This document shows positions 7,780-16,221 of a stretch of DNA of 47,423 nt, in pieces. This DNA comes from an uncultured Eubacteriales bacterium. Its GTDB lineage: Bacteria > Bacillota > Clostridia > Oscillospirales > Oscillospiraceae. The number at the start of each line of letters is the position of its first letter. Position 1 is the first letter of the stretch. Both the position numbers and the translations under genes were made by a program. The stretch lies in contig CABRZL010000008.1 of NCBI GenBank assembly GCA_902475435.1, positions 1-47,423 on the forward strand, written 5' to 3'. The notes under the pieces are model-generated. The model searched no databases. It saw nothing but the letters and a program-made list of their open reading frames with translations, and was not told where the DNA came from.

Positions 7780-8301
7780 TCATCGTTCGTCCCTGCGATG
7801 CTTCTGGAGGGAACGAGTCAGCTCCTGCTTTGTCTCAATAAAAAATCCCTCGCTCTGCCAGAAGTGGACATACAGGTCGCCGTAGGCAGTGGCCCGGGGC
7901 CGCTGTTCAAAGCCTTCGCCCCAGCCATCGGCGTACTGGCCCGCACAGTAGTCCTTCAGTTCCGCCAGTTCTCCCGGAGTCAGCGGGGCTTTCACCTGAC
8001 ACACCGCCACCCCATAGAGGGTTCCTCGGACGTTCTCTACGGTGGGTTTTAGGGAAACAACCTTTTTCTCCAGGGTCTGAGATCCGTAGAAATACGTCAT
8101 CAGGCCCCGATCTGTTTCCTCCAAAAGGGTCTCCTGGGCAATGCCCTCCAAGATAACATCCTGGTAGTAGAGCAGATCCTGGCCCCGGAGCTGTTCCAGA
8201 TCGGGCTCATCATAGGAATCCTCGTAATTGGCCCGGGTTTCCAGTTCCCCAGTCAGGGGACTGTAGAGTTTTAGCGTAAATGTGGTTTGTTGATCTGTAA
8301 T
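7780..8301 (-). CDS. Hypothetical protein of the amidoligase cassette, probable ATT start
   Basis: About 173 residues, not recognised. The C-terminal 123 codons follow an in-frame TTG at 8151, but that TTG has no ribosome site and the DNA upstream (8152-8301) is clearly coding in the same frame, reading TTFTLKLYSPLTGELE and then an acidic YEDSYDEPDLEQLRGQD stretch. Going back, the first candidate with a ribosome site is ATT at 8299-8301, 6 bases after GGGAGAGG; there is no ATG, GTG or TTG before the in-frame TGA. So this gene probably uses the rare ATT start. The body is mixed alpha/beta with a basic C-terminus; no signal peptide or membrane segment. It is immediately upstream of the amidoligase. 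Confidence 0.65.
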   Translation of the reverse strand: MTDQQTTFTLKLYSPLTGELETRANYEDSYDEPDLEQLRGQDLLYYQDVILEGIAQETLLEETDRGLMTYFYGSQTLEKKVVSLKPTVENVRGTLYGVAVCQVKAPLTPGELAELKDYCAGQYADGWGEGFEQRPRATAYGDLYVHFWQSEGFFIETKQELTRSLQKHRRDER

Positions 8302-8341
8302 GGAAATCCTCTCCCTTCACGGTCTCTTGTACCAGGCAGCA

Positions 8342-8724
8342 TCAGCTTGTATCCGAGGCAGGATGGTCCGAAGCTTCCTCCATTGCCGGGGCTTCGTCAA
8401 CGTCATTTGAGGGTGTCTGGGATTTGCGGTAGGACAGATAGTCCACCTGCCGGGCTTTGACCACAAAACCGCCGGATACGCGGAGGTCTGTTTCATCTCT
8501 CCGTCGAGGGCAATCCTGCAGCCCACAAAGCCCATACGGAGATACCGCCGGGTCTGGTAGTCGTCCAGCTGTACCGGCACGACAGCCTGATGATCGTTTC
8601 CCTCCCGGCCCTTGTGCCAGCCAATGGGAACGACCTCCAACTGCATGGACATCTTTTCGATGTCCGGGTCCGTTACCAGCTGGGATGCGCTGGCCACACG
8701 GCCCACTGTAAATACTTTCAGCAT
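8342..8724 (-). pseudogene. Possible OB-fold/SSB-like protein, frameshifted
   Basis: From ATG 8724 the frame reads MLKVFTVGRVASASQLV and on to GFVGCRIALDGEMKQT, then becomes non-protein-like. The shifted frame continues sensibly as DETDLRVSGGFVVKARQVDY, then LSYRKSQ and an acidic tail ending ASDTS with a stop at 8342. The switch is at about 8495-8502, in a GAGAGA stretch: one missing base or an extra GA would explain it. The restored ~127-aa protein has beta strands and a GFVVKARQVDYLSYR segment reminiscent of single-stranded-DNA-binding proteins of conjugative elements, followed by an acidic tail as in SSB. That assignment is tentative. It lies directly downstream of the replication initiator. 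Confidence 0.6.
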
Positions 8725-8757
8725 ACTTTTCTTCCTTTCTAAAATAGATTTTTCAGG

Positions 8758-9720
8758 TTACGAATAGATTGCTGGGGCACCACCTCCTTCCTGGCGGGCA
8801 AATTGGGCGTCCACGTAGGCATCAATGGTGGTGGGGGCGTTATACAGCGCCGTCAGAAGATAGCTTCGCATATTCCGGACAGGCCGGGAAACTTTGCAAT
8901 TCATGCATTCCAGCACATAGTCGATGTGGGTGAAATCCAGGCTCAGCAGCCGATCCGCCACCTGCTGCCAGGGCAAGTCCTGTTTGCCGACATGGACAGT
9001 CGGCGTCCTGGAAGAAAGCACATCGGCCCCCAGAGAAAAGATCCCCTGGAGCTGGGATCGCTGGTAGTTGTCCTCCAGAGCAGCGTAGCCCCATTTGTTT
9101 TGGAGCAGGGCATAACAGTCCGCGTAGTTTTGATCCACCCATCCATCCTCCCTGGATTCGATCTGGATAGATGGATCTGAGATATACTCGGTTTGATTGT
9201 TTTCATTCTTGATTGCTGCCTCCTTTGAAACTTCCAGAAGTCCCCTTTGGGGAATTGCAGTGGTTTCCAATTCGGTCCGCTGGGGGACCGATTCCGGGAC
9301 TTCTTCCCCGTCCTGAGGCTTTTCTGCTGCGTCTGAATTCCCATTTTCGGAACTCTGGACATGGCCGGTCACAAAATTCATCACATAGATCCGATCCGGC
9401 TTTCCCTGGCCCTGCCGCTTCCGGCGGATGAGCCCCATATCCGTGTCCAGTTCCTTTAAAAGCCGGACGGCTTTGTTGTGGCCGCAGCCCAGCTGCTGCT
9501 GTATGTCCGCAACGGTGAAGTAGATGTACACCCTGTCCAGTTCGTCCACCCAGCCGGACCGGATGGACAGACCCACCCGGTCCAACATCAGGCCATAAAG
9601 CACCTTGGCCTCCACCGAGAGGTCCCGAAACAGCGGCTCTGTGAACAGGGCCTTAGGAATGCGGTAAAACGTGAACTGTTCCGCTTCATGGGTGTAATAG
9701 TAGTCGAATTTGGTTGACAT
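8758..9720 (-). CDS. Replication initiator protein (RepA_N, DUF6017-type C-terminus)
   Basis: 320 residues. The N-terminal ~95 match RepA_N: YRIPKALFTEPLFRDLSVEAK, VLYGLMLDRVGLS, and a winged-helix segment TVADIQQQLGCGHNKAVRLLKEL. A linker rich in Glu, Gln and Pro follows (about 120-195), then a DUF6017-like C-terminal helical domain (about 200-300) with LDFTHIDYVLECM and VRNMRSYLLTALYNAP. Such proteins start replication of plasmids and of conjugative elements that replicate after excision. The ATG at 9720 has GAAAGGAT 7 bases upstream; a longer frame upstream lacks a ribosome site. It lies between the pilus genes and the possible SSB gene. Confidence 0.87.
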   Translation of the reverse strand: MSTKFDYYYTHEAEQFTFYRIPKALFTEPLFRDLSVEAKVLYGLMLDRVGLSIRSGWVDELDRVYIYFTVADIQQQLGCGHNKAVRLLKELDTDMGLIRRKRQGQGKPDRIYVMNFVTGHVQSSENGNSDAAEKPQDGEEVPESVPQRTELETTAIPQRGLLEVSKEAAIKNENNQTEYISDPSIQIESREDGWVDQNYADCYALLQNKWGYAALEDNYQRSQLQGIFSLGADVLSSRTPTVHVGKQDLPWQQVADRLLSLDFTHIDYVLECMNCKVSRPVRNMRSYLLTALYNAPTTIDAYVDAQFARQEGGGAPAIYS

Positions 9721-9790
9721 AATTTTATCCTTTCCATAGCAATGGCCGAAGCGCATGGTTTTGCGCCTCGGCCAATTCCGATTTCTGTGG

Positions 9791-10486
9791 TCATGCGGTT
9801 CTTGTGCCCCGGACCAGCAGCCGGTGGCTGTTCACGGTGACGGGCACACAGGTCACCAGGGTCACATAGTCCTGCCCCGACACAATGGTCAGATCCTTTG
9901 TATCTGTGGGGGTTACGGTTTTGATCTGATCCACGGTGTAGGTCAGGGTGCGGTCATAGACGTGGATGTAGAACACATCTCCCTCTGCCAGTTTTGGAAG
10001 GTCCGTAAACAGCCGGGCGCTGCTCATGCCGCTGTGCCCGGCCAATACTGCATGGGTGCTCTCACCTCCCACCGGCAAAGAGGTTTCCGGCAGATGGCCC
10101 ACGCCCTTTGCCAGAACCTCCGTGCTGGTCCCATGATAGATGGGCAGCAGCACATGGATCTTGGGAATTTCGATGTAACCCATAACGCCATCGTCTGTGG
10201 CCTGCAGCAGGCTGTTATATTCTGTAGTGTCCACGGTCCCTTCACTGACAAAAGGGTCTGTCAGGGCCACAACGTCGGTCAGATCCCGGTTGTATGTTCT
10301 GGCCCGGCGAAGCTCTTGCTCCACAGCCTCGTCGTCTAAATCCTCCACCTGGCTGGCGTAGTCCGCCACCACATTGGACTGATGCCGGGCATTCCACCAC
10401 TGGCTTACGGTGGGATAGGCCAGCAGGGCGCATCCCGCAAGAAAGATGCACCCTGCCAGCACAATCGGGACCATCCGCTTACCCAT
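9791..10486 (-). CDS. srtC: Class C (pilus-type) sortase
   Basis: Membrane transpeptidase that joins pilin subunits. 231 residues: N-terminal membrane segment (about 5-24), catalytic His in AGHSG (His151), catalytic Cys in TLVTC (Cys213) and Arg in HRLLVRG (Arg222). The TLVTC...VNSHRLLVRG block and a DPF lid motif at 77-79 in front of the catalytic domain are typical of pilus-building class C sortases. Unlike many SrtC, the visible sequence ends right after the Arg with no second C-terminal membrane segment. The ATG at 10486 overlaps the last codons of the pilin gene by 8 bases, so the two are translationally coupled and the LPKTGG pilin just upstream is the evident substrate. Confidence 0.92.
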   Translation of the reverse strand: MGKRMVPIVLAGCIFLAGCALLAYPTVSQWWNARHQSNVVADYASQVEDLDDEAVEQELRRARTYNRDLTDVVALTDPFVSEGTVDTTEYNSLLQATDDGVMGYIEIPKIHVLLPIYHGTSTEVLAKGVGHLPETSLPVGGESTHAVLAGHSGMSSARLFTDLPKLAEGDVFYIHVYDRTLTYTVDQIKTVTPTDTKDLTIVSGQDYVTLVTCVPVTVNSHRLLVRGTRTA

Positions 10487-12407
10487 GGCGGCGTTTCCGC
10501 AGGTACAGCACGGTGACTGCTCCAGCGGTGAGCAACGCAAAGGCCCCCAGTCCGTAGAACAGCAGATTCCCCCGGCCACCGGTTTTGGGCAGATCAAAGC
10601 CCCGGGTGTTGGTGACGGTCAGCGGAACAATGGCATGAACACTGCCGTTATCCCCGGTCATCTCCACGCCCTTGTCGTTGACCTTGGCAGAAGCGGACAG
10701 CAGAGCCGCCTCACAGGTGGGACAGGTCTCCGTGCCGGGGGCAGAGGTGATCTCCACGGTGATGTCCTCATTGAGCAGCACATAGCCTTCATCGGTGGCT
10801 GTCTCGGTGATGATGTAGGAATCATCCTCCAACCCCTTGACGGTCACATTGCCGCTTTCTGTGGGGACAAACAGCGTGGCCTCCGATTCTTCTTCCGTGT
10901 GGCCCGTGACGTAGTAAATGCCTTCGGATTTATTCAGTGCCGCCTGGACATAGCAGCCATCTGTGCTGTTTTTCAGCAGGAAGGTCACATTTCCAAAATT
11001 ACCTGCATCATCGCTGAACTGCTTCGTCAGATCCAGGCCGTAGGTATAAACGTGGCAGCAATCCTGCAGGGTGTCATAGTAGTCCATGTTGGAGCGCTGC
11101 CAGGTCAGCGTTACATCGTTGGGATTGCCCGAATCGCCATAGACAGTGGCTGCATCGCTGCCCAGGGTGCAACTGTAAGTAATCCGAAGGGTGCAATTGC
11201 TGTAACCCCGCAGCAGACTGGTCTCGGGATCATAGACCGCTGTACTGCTACTGAGCTCCTGCAGCCCTGCCTCCGTCATGGAAATGGTCATGCAGCTGCC
11301 GGACTCTGAACTGTATTCTGTGTAGCTGACGGAGAATTTGCCCTCCGCCTCTTTCCATGTGGTAATGAGATCGGTGCATTCGGCGTCGGTGAAGAAGGAA
11401 ATTTCTACATCATTTTTGTTGTACTGAATGCCCGCAGAGAGGTTGTCCACAAAGGTATAGGTGGTCAGGGCTGTGGCAGAACTGGTGATGGTGGGCAGGG
11501 TGGAGAGAATCTGGTATTCCACCACGTCGCCATCGGAAGCCGTTACGGTGTGGGCGTAGCCGTCGGTAATATCATCTGGTTTGCCGGCGTTTTTCCCGGT
11601 GTCGGCCTGGGACTCCCGAAGGGTTTTCTCCAGGGTGGGATTCCCTGTCTCGTTTTTGGGATAGAGGGTGACGTCATAGTTCCAGTCGTTGCCGTCCACG
11701 GTGGTCATGGGAAGGCTCACCAGAAAGGGTGCGGTGGTGGCGGTCACGTTCTCCGGCACCCTTGTCTCCACCAGAAGGTAGAGTCCCTGGGAAAGACCTT
11801 CCACCCTGGAATAGCCGTTTTCATCGGTCTCCGGCATGGCGGTCCCGCCGTTTGCCGCCATGTACTGCTCCAATGCATCCTTGGTGCCGGTGGCATTGGC
11901 CGTCAGAGCTTGCTCCAGGGCGTCTATTAACACGTTGCTTTGGAAATACCAGATGCGGTTCCGCTTGCCGTCATGGTCGGTACGGTAGGCGTCGTTGGTG
12001 GTGAGGCCCAGGGCCGAGAGAAAGTCTGTGGTTTCCCTGCTGCCGGTTTTCGTGTTTTCCGGAAAGGCGTACAGGGGTACCGTCTCCTGCTGGCCCTCTG
12101 CCCCGGTTCCCTTGTAGATGCTGAGGTCCGCCAACTTGCAGTAGGAAAACTCCACACCTTCCAGAGCGTATTGGCTCAAGGATGTATTTACCGTCTCATC
12201 CGCAAGGCCGGTGGAGACATAGGACTGGGCGTCCCAGAGGCCATCCTGTTCCGCCCCGGTCAGATCGTATTTATACAGGGTGAGGGACGCGCTGCGGCCC
12301 GTGTCGATGGTGGCGGTGCCGGAATCTGCCGCAGACACACCGCCGGAAATAGAAAAGGCCATGACTGCAGTCATGACCAAAGCAATGAGCTTGTTTGTTC
12401 GTTTCAA
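10479..12407 (-). CDS. Major pilin (fimbrial backbone subunit, LPKTG-anchored)
   Basis: 642-aa secreted backbone pilin. Signal peptide at 1-27 (SISGGVSAA), pilin motif WNYDVTLYPK at 242-251 whose Lys251 should be the cross-linking residue, an E-box-like YIITETATDEGY near 535, and the C-terminal sorting signal LPKTGG (606-611) with hydrophobic segment and a basic tail (RKRRHG). CnaA/CnaB-type immunoglobulin-like domains with internal isopeptide bonds are expected between. It pairs with the overlapping sortase gene. A CPTC segment near 575 is unusual for this family. The ribosome site GGAGG and a TATAAT box upstream indicate the transcript may start just before this gene. Confidence 0.93.
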   Translation of the reverse strand: MKRTNKLIALVMTAVMAFSISGGVSAADSGTATIDTGRSASLTLYKYDLTGAEQDGLWDAQSYVSTGLADETVNTSLSQYALEGVEFSYCKLADLSIYKGTGAEGQQETVPLYAFPENTKTGSRETTDFLSALGLTTNDAYRTDHDGKRNRIWYFQSNVLIDALEQALTANATGTKDALEQYMAANGGTAMPETDENGYSRVEGLSQGLYLLVETRVPENVTATTAPFLVSLPMTTVDGNDWNYDVTLYPKNETGNPTLEKTLRESQADTGKNAGKPDDITDGYAHTVTASDGDVVEYQILSTLPTITSSATALTTYTFVDNLSAGIQYNKNDVEISFFTDAECTDLITTWKEAEGKFSVSYTEYSSESGSCMTISMTEAGLQELSSSTAVYDPETSLLRGYSNCTLRITYSCTLGSDAATVYGDSGNPNDVTLTWQRSNMDYYDTLQDCCHVYTYGLDLTKQFSDDAGNFGNVTFLLKNSTDGCYVQAALNKSEGIYYVTGHTEEESEATLFVPTESGNVTVKGLEDDSYIITETATDEGYVLLNEDITVEITSAPGTETCPTCEAALLSASAKVNDKGVEMTGDNGSVHAIVPLTVTNTRGFDLPKTGGRGNLLFYGLGAFALLTAGAVTVLYLRKRRHG

Positions 12408-12448
12408 AAAGAACGCCTCCTGTCAAATTATTGTGGATAAATTTGGTG

Positions 12449-12477
12449 ATTATAGGCAGTGAAGGATTTTTGTGACT
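12449..12477 (-). promoter_or_regulatory. Possible sigma-A promoter of the pilin-sortase operon
   Basis: On the minus strand a perfect -10 TATAAT (12449-12454) lies about 40 bases before the pilin start. The hexamer 17 bases upstream (AGTCAC, 12472-12477) matches the -35 consensus poorly, so an activator may be needed, or the -10 alone may be fortuitous. Confidence 0.4.
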
Positions 12478-12520
12478 ATGATAAAATGTGCATATCTGGG
12501 AACAAAGGAGTGACCGAACC

Positions 12521-13347
12521 ATGAAAAAAGCAATTTGGGCGGCAGTTTTGGCCTTTGTCAGCTGTGCCATTGTGCTGGGGTGGCGATGGTACCAGAATCT
12601 TGCCCCGGATCTGGAGGATATTTTCACCTTTGACCCCACCCCCTACGAAACCACCTATGCCCTGCAGGAGTTTCGGCTCAAGCCCCATGACCGGCAGTGG
12701 ACGCTGAAATCGGTTACCAGCTTTGACGCCTCAGGCGAAGTGGAGTCGGAACAGGTTTATCAGCTGGATGAGGACGGGCATTCCTACTATATGAACGGCG
12801 ACCATCGTGTTTATGCCGCATACGTCCCACGCCGCGGCTTTCAAAATGTCACCGGCTACCTCTCTGGATGGGACATTTCTAGGGAGACATACGACAACGC
12901 CGGACGGATCATACTTCGGGAAGCATCCAACCCCAATAACACCATTATTTCTGAGCTTGTTTTCTGGTACTATCGAACGGATCAAAGCGCCTTGGCCGGG
13001 GATGAAGCTGTGTGCGCAATGGTTAGCATCTCTCGTATTGTGTGACACCGGCAGGAGAAAACCCCTGGATGTTTGATGGAAACGATGCGCCTATCATGGA
13101 ATGTACTAGTTACTACATCACCAACTATGATGCGTATGGCAACGAGACCTCTGTGATGGCAGATGGAAAATGCTATATCAAAACCGACGCGGACGGCTAT
13201 CTGCAAATGATCATCCGAGAAATTTCGGATGCGAGGATAATTACTCGTGTGGATGAATTTGGCCGTCCCCTGTGGGTAGTATTTTATAGTTGTTTGGAGA
13301 ATCAGGTAATAAAATACACGATTTGGGAGTATGAAGAGCTGGAATAA
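12521..13347 (+). pseudogene. Secreted or membrane-anchored hypothetical protein, frameshifted, opposite to the pilus genes
   Basis: From ATG 12521 (AAAGGAG ribosome site) a protein starts with an N-terminal hydrophobic segment (MKKAIWAAVLAFVSCAIVLG) and continues with tandem SVTSFDASGEVESEQVYQLD- and YDNAGRI-type stretches, resembling YD/RHS-like beta repeats. It stops at 13045 in SISRIV, but the next frame continues the same style at once (YCVTPAGENPWMFDGN, YYITNYDAYGNETS, IITRVDEFGRPLWVV) to a stop at 13347. The shift lies in the CTCTC at about 13029-13034; one missing base or an extra CT explains it. Restored length ~275 aa. It is the only gene of the element interior on the plus strand. 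Function unknown; possibly a late cargo insertion between two surface-protein genes. Confidence 0.65.
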
Positions 13348-13373
13348 CCCCATCTGCTTCCTGTCCCCAAGGA

Positions 13374-16193
13374 CTAACCTCTGCACCGGCGAGGTCGAAT
13401 TTCATGTACAAACAACCCCATGCCCAGTCCAAAGATACATATTCCCACCGGAACAAAAGGAGTAAATTTTCCGCCAGTCATGGGCAGGGTATAGATGTGG
13501 CCGTTCTGGACTGTGATGGGTAGGTTGTAAAAATAGGCCGTACCGTCCAGGACCTCCTCCGGCTCCATAGAAGCCGCCCCATCGGGATAACTGACTGGCA
13601 GCACCCCCTCAAAGACCGGCTCGCTTAATAATTCATAGCCCTCTGGGGCTTGAATCTCGGTCAGTCGGTATTGCACTGCCTCATCCGCCCAGAGGCCGGA
13701 AAAGGTGACGGTACCGCTTTCATCGGTGGTCAGACAGCCGTCCGTCAGATTCGGACTGGAGCAGCCGCCCACTGCCAATTCCTCGCTTTGGAATACAGGC
13801 TTCCAGGTGTCCCCGTCCAGATACTCCAACAGGAAGGTGCAGCCAAACAGGGGATCTCCGTCGGTATTTTCTTTGGTGACGGTGATGGAGCCGGGACGGC
13901 GGTTATCCTTGGCGGTGATCTGAATCTCGGCGTCGGGTTCCTCCACGGACCAAATGCCGGTGTTGTCCTCACTGAGGAGGTACCCCTTGGGGGCCTGGAT
14001 CTCCTTCCACACATAGGTGACGCCAAACACCAGATTTTCAAAGGTTACGATGCCGTCCTCTCCGGTGGTCAATGTGTATTCCGAACCGTCGGAACCAGTG
14101 AGGGTAAAAACCGCCCCGGACAAAGGAGTATTGTCCGCACCATCCACTTTGAGAATGGACAGCTTTCCCGTCCAGATGTTGTTGTAGAGGATGAGATCAT
14201 GGCCGGCGTTGTCCTTCCTGACCGTCTGCCCATCTTCGGAGATGGTCACCGTATAGACTGTTTCGTCCCTGTCGTATCCAGCCCAGCCGGTGCGCTGCTG
14301 GATGCAGTAGGTCCCATAGAACAGGCTTTTAGAAATACCTTTGCCATCCTCGCCGATGGTGATGATGTCCCGTTCGGATTCCTTTGCGCTGTCATAGCTG
14401 CCGGCAGATTGAAGCCAGACCGAAAACGTGACCCCCTGCTCCGGCTGTTTTTCTCCGGAGACGGTGTTGAGGGCATACTTGGTAAGCTGGATCTGGCCCT
14501 GAATCACCCGGTCGCTGACTGTCACCGAGAAACTGTTCTCGGCCTGAGAATAGTGGTCGTAGCTGGTCTGGAGCTTGTATACGGTTTCGTCCAGCAGGTA
14601 CCCTTCGGGGGCCTTAGTCTCCTGAAGGGTGTACACACCGTCGTCCCGGGTGCAGGGAAAGAAATCCGTGGTAAATTTGCCGTTGGAGACGGTATAGGTG
14701 GCAATGGCCTCCCCGGATTTGTAGAGGGTATATTCCGCACCGTTGAGAGATGCGTCTCCCTGGGCTGTCCCGGTTTCCCCATCCACCTTGGTGATCTCCG
14801 CCTGCCAGTGTTTCCAAAGGTTCTCCATGGTCACATTTACGGTTTCATCTCCCAAAATGGTGACGGTTTGGGGCTGGGGTAGGACATAGGCTGCTCCGGG
14901 ATTGATCTCCTCCAGCGTATAAGTCCCAATTTCGATGTCATAAAAATATGCCTTGCCCTCTCCATCGGTAGTGGCGGTTACATCCACAGGATTGCCCTTG
15001 TCGCTGGTGCCGTGGAGCCGGAAGGAAAAGCCCTCCCAGGTTCCGTAGTTGACGGCCTTGCTGACCACCAGATTCCCGGTCTGGGGCTGGAGCTGGCAGC
15101 TCAGATGGAGATAGGCCGTCACCGGCTCCGGGGATACATTGAGCTGCCCCAGAGATTGATAGCCCTCCGCCGCCCAGATGGTGATGATGGAGGGATCCAC
15201 CTGGAGGGACTTCCCCACAGCGGAGATGGTATGGCCCTGGGAAATCATCTCCGCTGCTGCTTCGGTGGCTTCCAGTGTGAGCGTATTCCCCGACTGGGTA
15301 ACGGTCAGCCCAGGCAAATCTGAGGAAAAGGAATAGGCCTCCAGCACGCCTGCCGTGTCCGTCAGCTCCGCCCGGTAGGTGCCGGTATCGTCGTCATAGA
15401 CAAGCTCCCAGGTGGGGGCGGTATCTGGGTCCCAGGAAGAAAAACTGGGGATGTCCAGATGGGCGGCCATGGCGGCGGCAATTTCCTTGTACACCTGGAA
15501 GTAGGTGGGATACCAGGATCGGAGGAAGGCCGAGGTGATGGTGGAGCTGTTACAGGAATAGGGGGCCTGGGCGCTGCGCTGGCCGGCGACAATCTCCCAG
15601 ACAATGGTCTGGGTGGCCAGAAGCTTTTCCGATTCGATGATCCCGGCGGTGTTGCCGTCCCGGCTGGCGGCAGCATAGGAGCAGTTGGGGTAGCCGTAGG
15701 CAATGGCCAGGGCGATGGCCTGCCGCTGATCCTCCGTCAGCTGGTTCTCCCAGGCTGCATCAACTTCAGCCTGGCTGTAGAATGTACCAGAAACCACATG
15801 GACGGTGGGCTGGATACAGAAGGCAGGCTTCCCACCCAAATAGTATGGCGCCAGCCAGGTATATCCGGCGGAGTGACGGGTCCCCTGGGCGTCGGTATAG
15901 TCCAGCCGGACCATGTCGTTCTGGGTCCAGAGCATCTCTCCCTGGGACAGAGTGGGGCCGTTGGAAAACAGGGAGATCCCGTCCATACCGGCGCTCTCCA
16001 GGAAATTGCCCCCAGTGTCCGTAATTCCAGCGGTTTCATCAGAGGTTTCTGCCTCCGGTGGGGAGATGGATGGGGACTCCGATTCTTCTGCAGGCGGAGA
16101 TTCATTGGCCGCCCAGGCCGCCGGGACAATGCCCAGGACAAGGGCTGCACAAAGGGCCAGAGCAAACAGCCACCTGCTGCGCTTATGTTTCAT
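13374..16193 (-). CDS. Thioester-domain, multi-CnaB surface adhesin (LPMTG-anchored)
   Basis: 939-aa cell-wall adhesin. Signal peptide at 1-28 (GIVPAAWAA), Glu/Ser/Pro-rich spacer to ~60, then a thioester domain: Cys126 in PAFCIQP and Gln195 in TQTIVWEI fit the Cys and Gln that form an internal thioester able to bond covalently to host amines. About five SpaA/CnaB-like domains follow (roughly 390-890), recognisable by repeated E-box-type segments (YTLEEINPG, YTLQETKAPEGY, YVWKEIQAPKGY, YRLTEIQAPEGY). The C-terminus has LPMTGG (903-908), a hydrophobic segment and a basic tail. The start at 16193 has GAAGGGAG 8 bases upstream. It is probably a pilus tip or a stand-alone adhesin used with the nearby class C sortase, though a housekeeping sortase may anchor it. 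Confidence 0.9.
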   Translation of the reverse strand: MKHKRSRWLFALALCAALVLGIVPAAWAANESPPAEESESPSISPPEAETSDETAGITDTGGNFLESAGMDGISLFSNGPTLSQGEMLWTQNDMVRLDYTDAQGTRHSAGYTWLAPYYLGGKPAFCIQPTVHVVSGTFYSQAEVDAAWENQLTEDQRQAIALAIAYGYPNCSYAAASRDGNTAGIIESEKLLATQTIVWEIVAGQRSAQAPYSCNSSTITSAFLRSWYPTYFQVYKEIAAAMAAHLDIPSFSSWDPDTAPTWELVYDDDTGTYRAELTDTAGVLEAYSFSSDLPGLTVTQSGNTLTLEATEAAAEMISQGHTISAVGKSLQVDPSIITIWAAEGYQSLGQLNVSPEPVTAYLHLSCQLQPQTGNLVVSKAVNYGTWEGFSFRLHGTSDKGNPVDVTATTDGEGKAYFYDIEIGTYTLEEINPGAAYVLPQPQTVTILGDETVNVTMENLWKHWQAEITKVDGETGTAQGDASLNGAEYTLYKSGEAIATYTVSNGKFTTDFFPCTRDDGVYTLQETKAPEGYLLDETVYKLQTSYDHYSQAENSFSVTVSDRVIQGQIQLTKYALNTVSGEKQPEQGVTFSVWLQSAGSYDSAKESERDIITIGEDGKGISKSLFYGTYCIQQRTGWAGYDRDETVYTVTISEDGQTVRKDNAGHDLILYNNIWTGKLSILKVDGADNTPLSGAVFTLTGSDGSEYTLTTGEDGIVTFENLVFGVTYVWKEIQAPKGYLLSEDNTGIWSVEEPDAEIQITAKDNRRPGSITVTKENTDGDPLFGCTFLLEYLDGDTWKPVFQSEELAVGGCSSPNLTDGCLTTDESGTVTFSGLWADEAVQYRLTEIQAPEGYELLSEPVFEGVLPVSYPDGAASMEPEEVLDGTAYFYNLPITVQNGHIYTLPMTGGKFTPFVPVGICIFGLGMGLFVHEIRPRRCRG

Positions 16194-16221
16194 AATAAAG
16201 CTCCCTTCGTTTGAATATGGC

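Noticed and set aside
7780..8151. TTG start at 8151 for the 173-aa cassette gene
   Set aside because: No ribosome site before it, and clear in-frame coding sequence continues 50 codons further upstream.
10446..11309. 287-codon plus-strand frame opposite the pilin gene
   Set aside because: Shadow of the pilin; no domain and no ribosome site.
13650..14882. 410-codon plus-strand frame opposite the adhesin
   Set aside because: Shadow of the CnaB repeats; the Gly/Val-rich periodic product mirrors the repeat structure on the minus strand.
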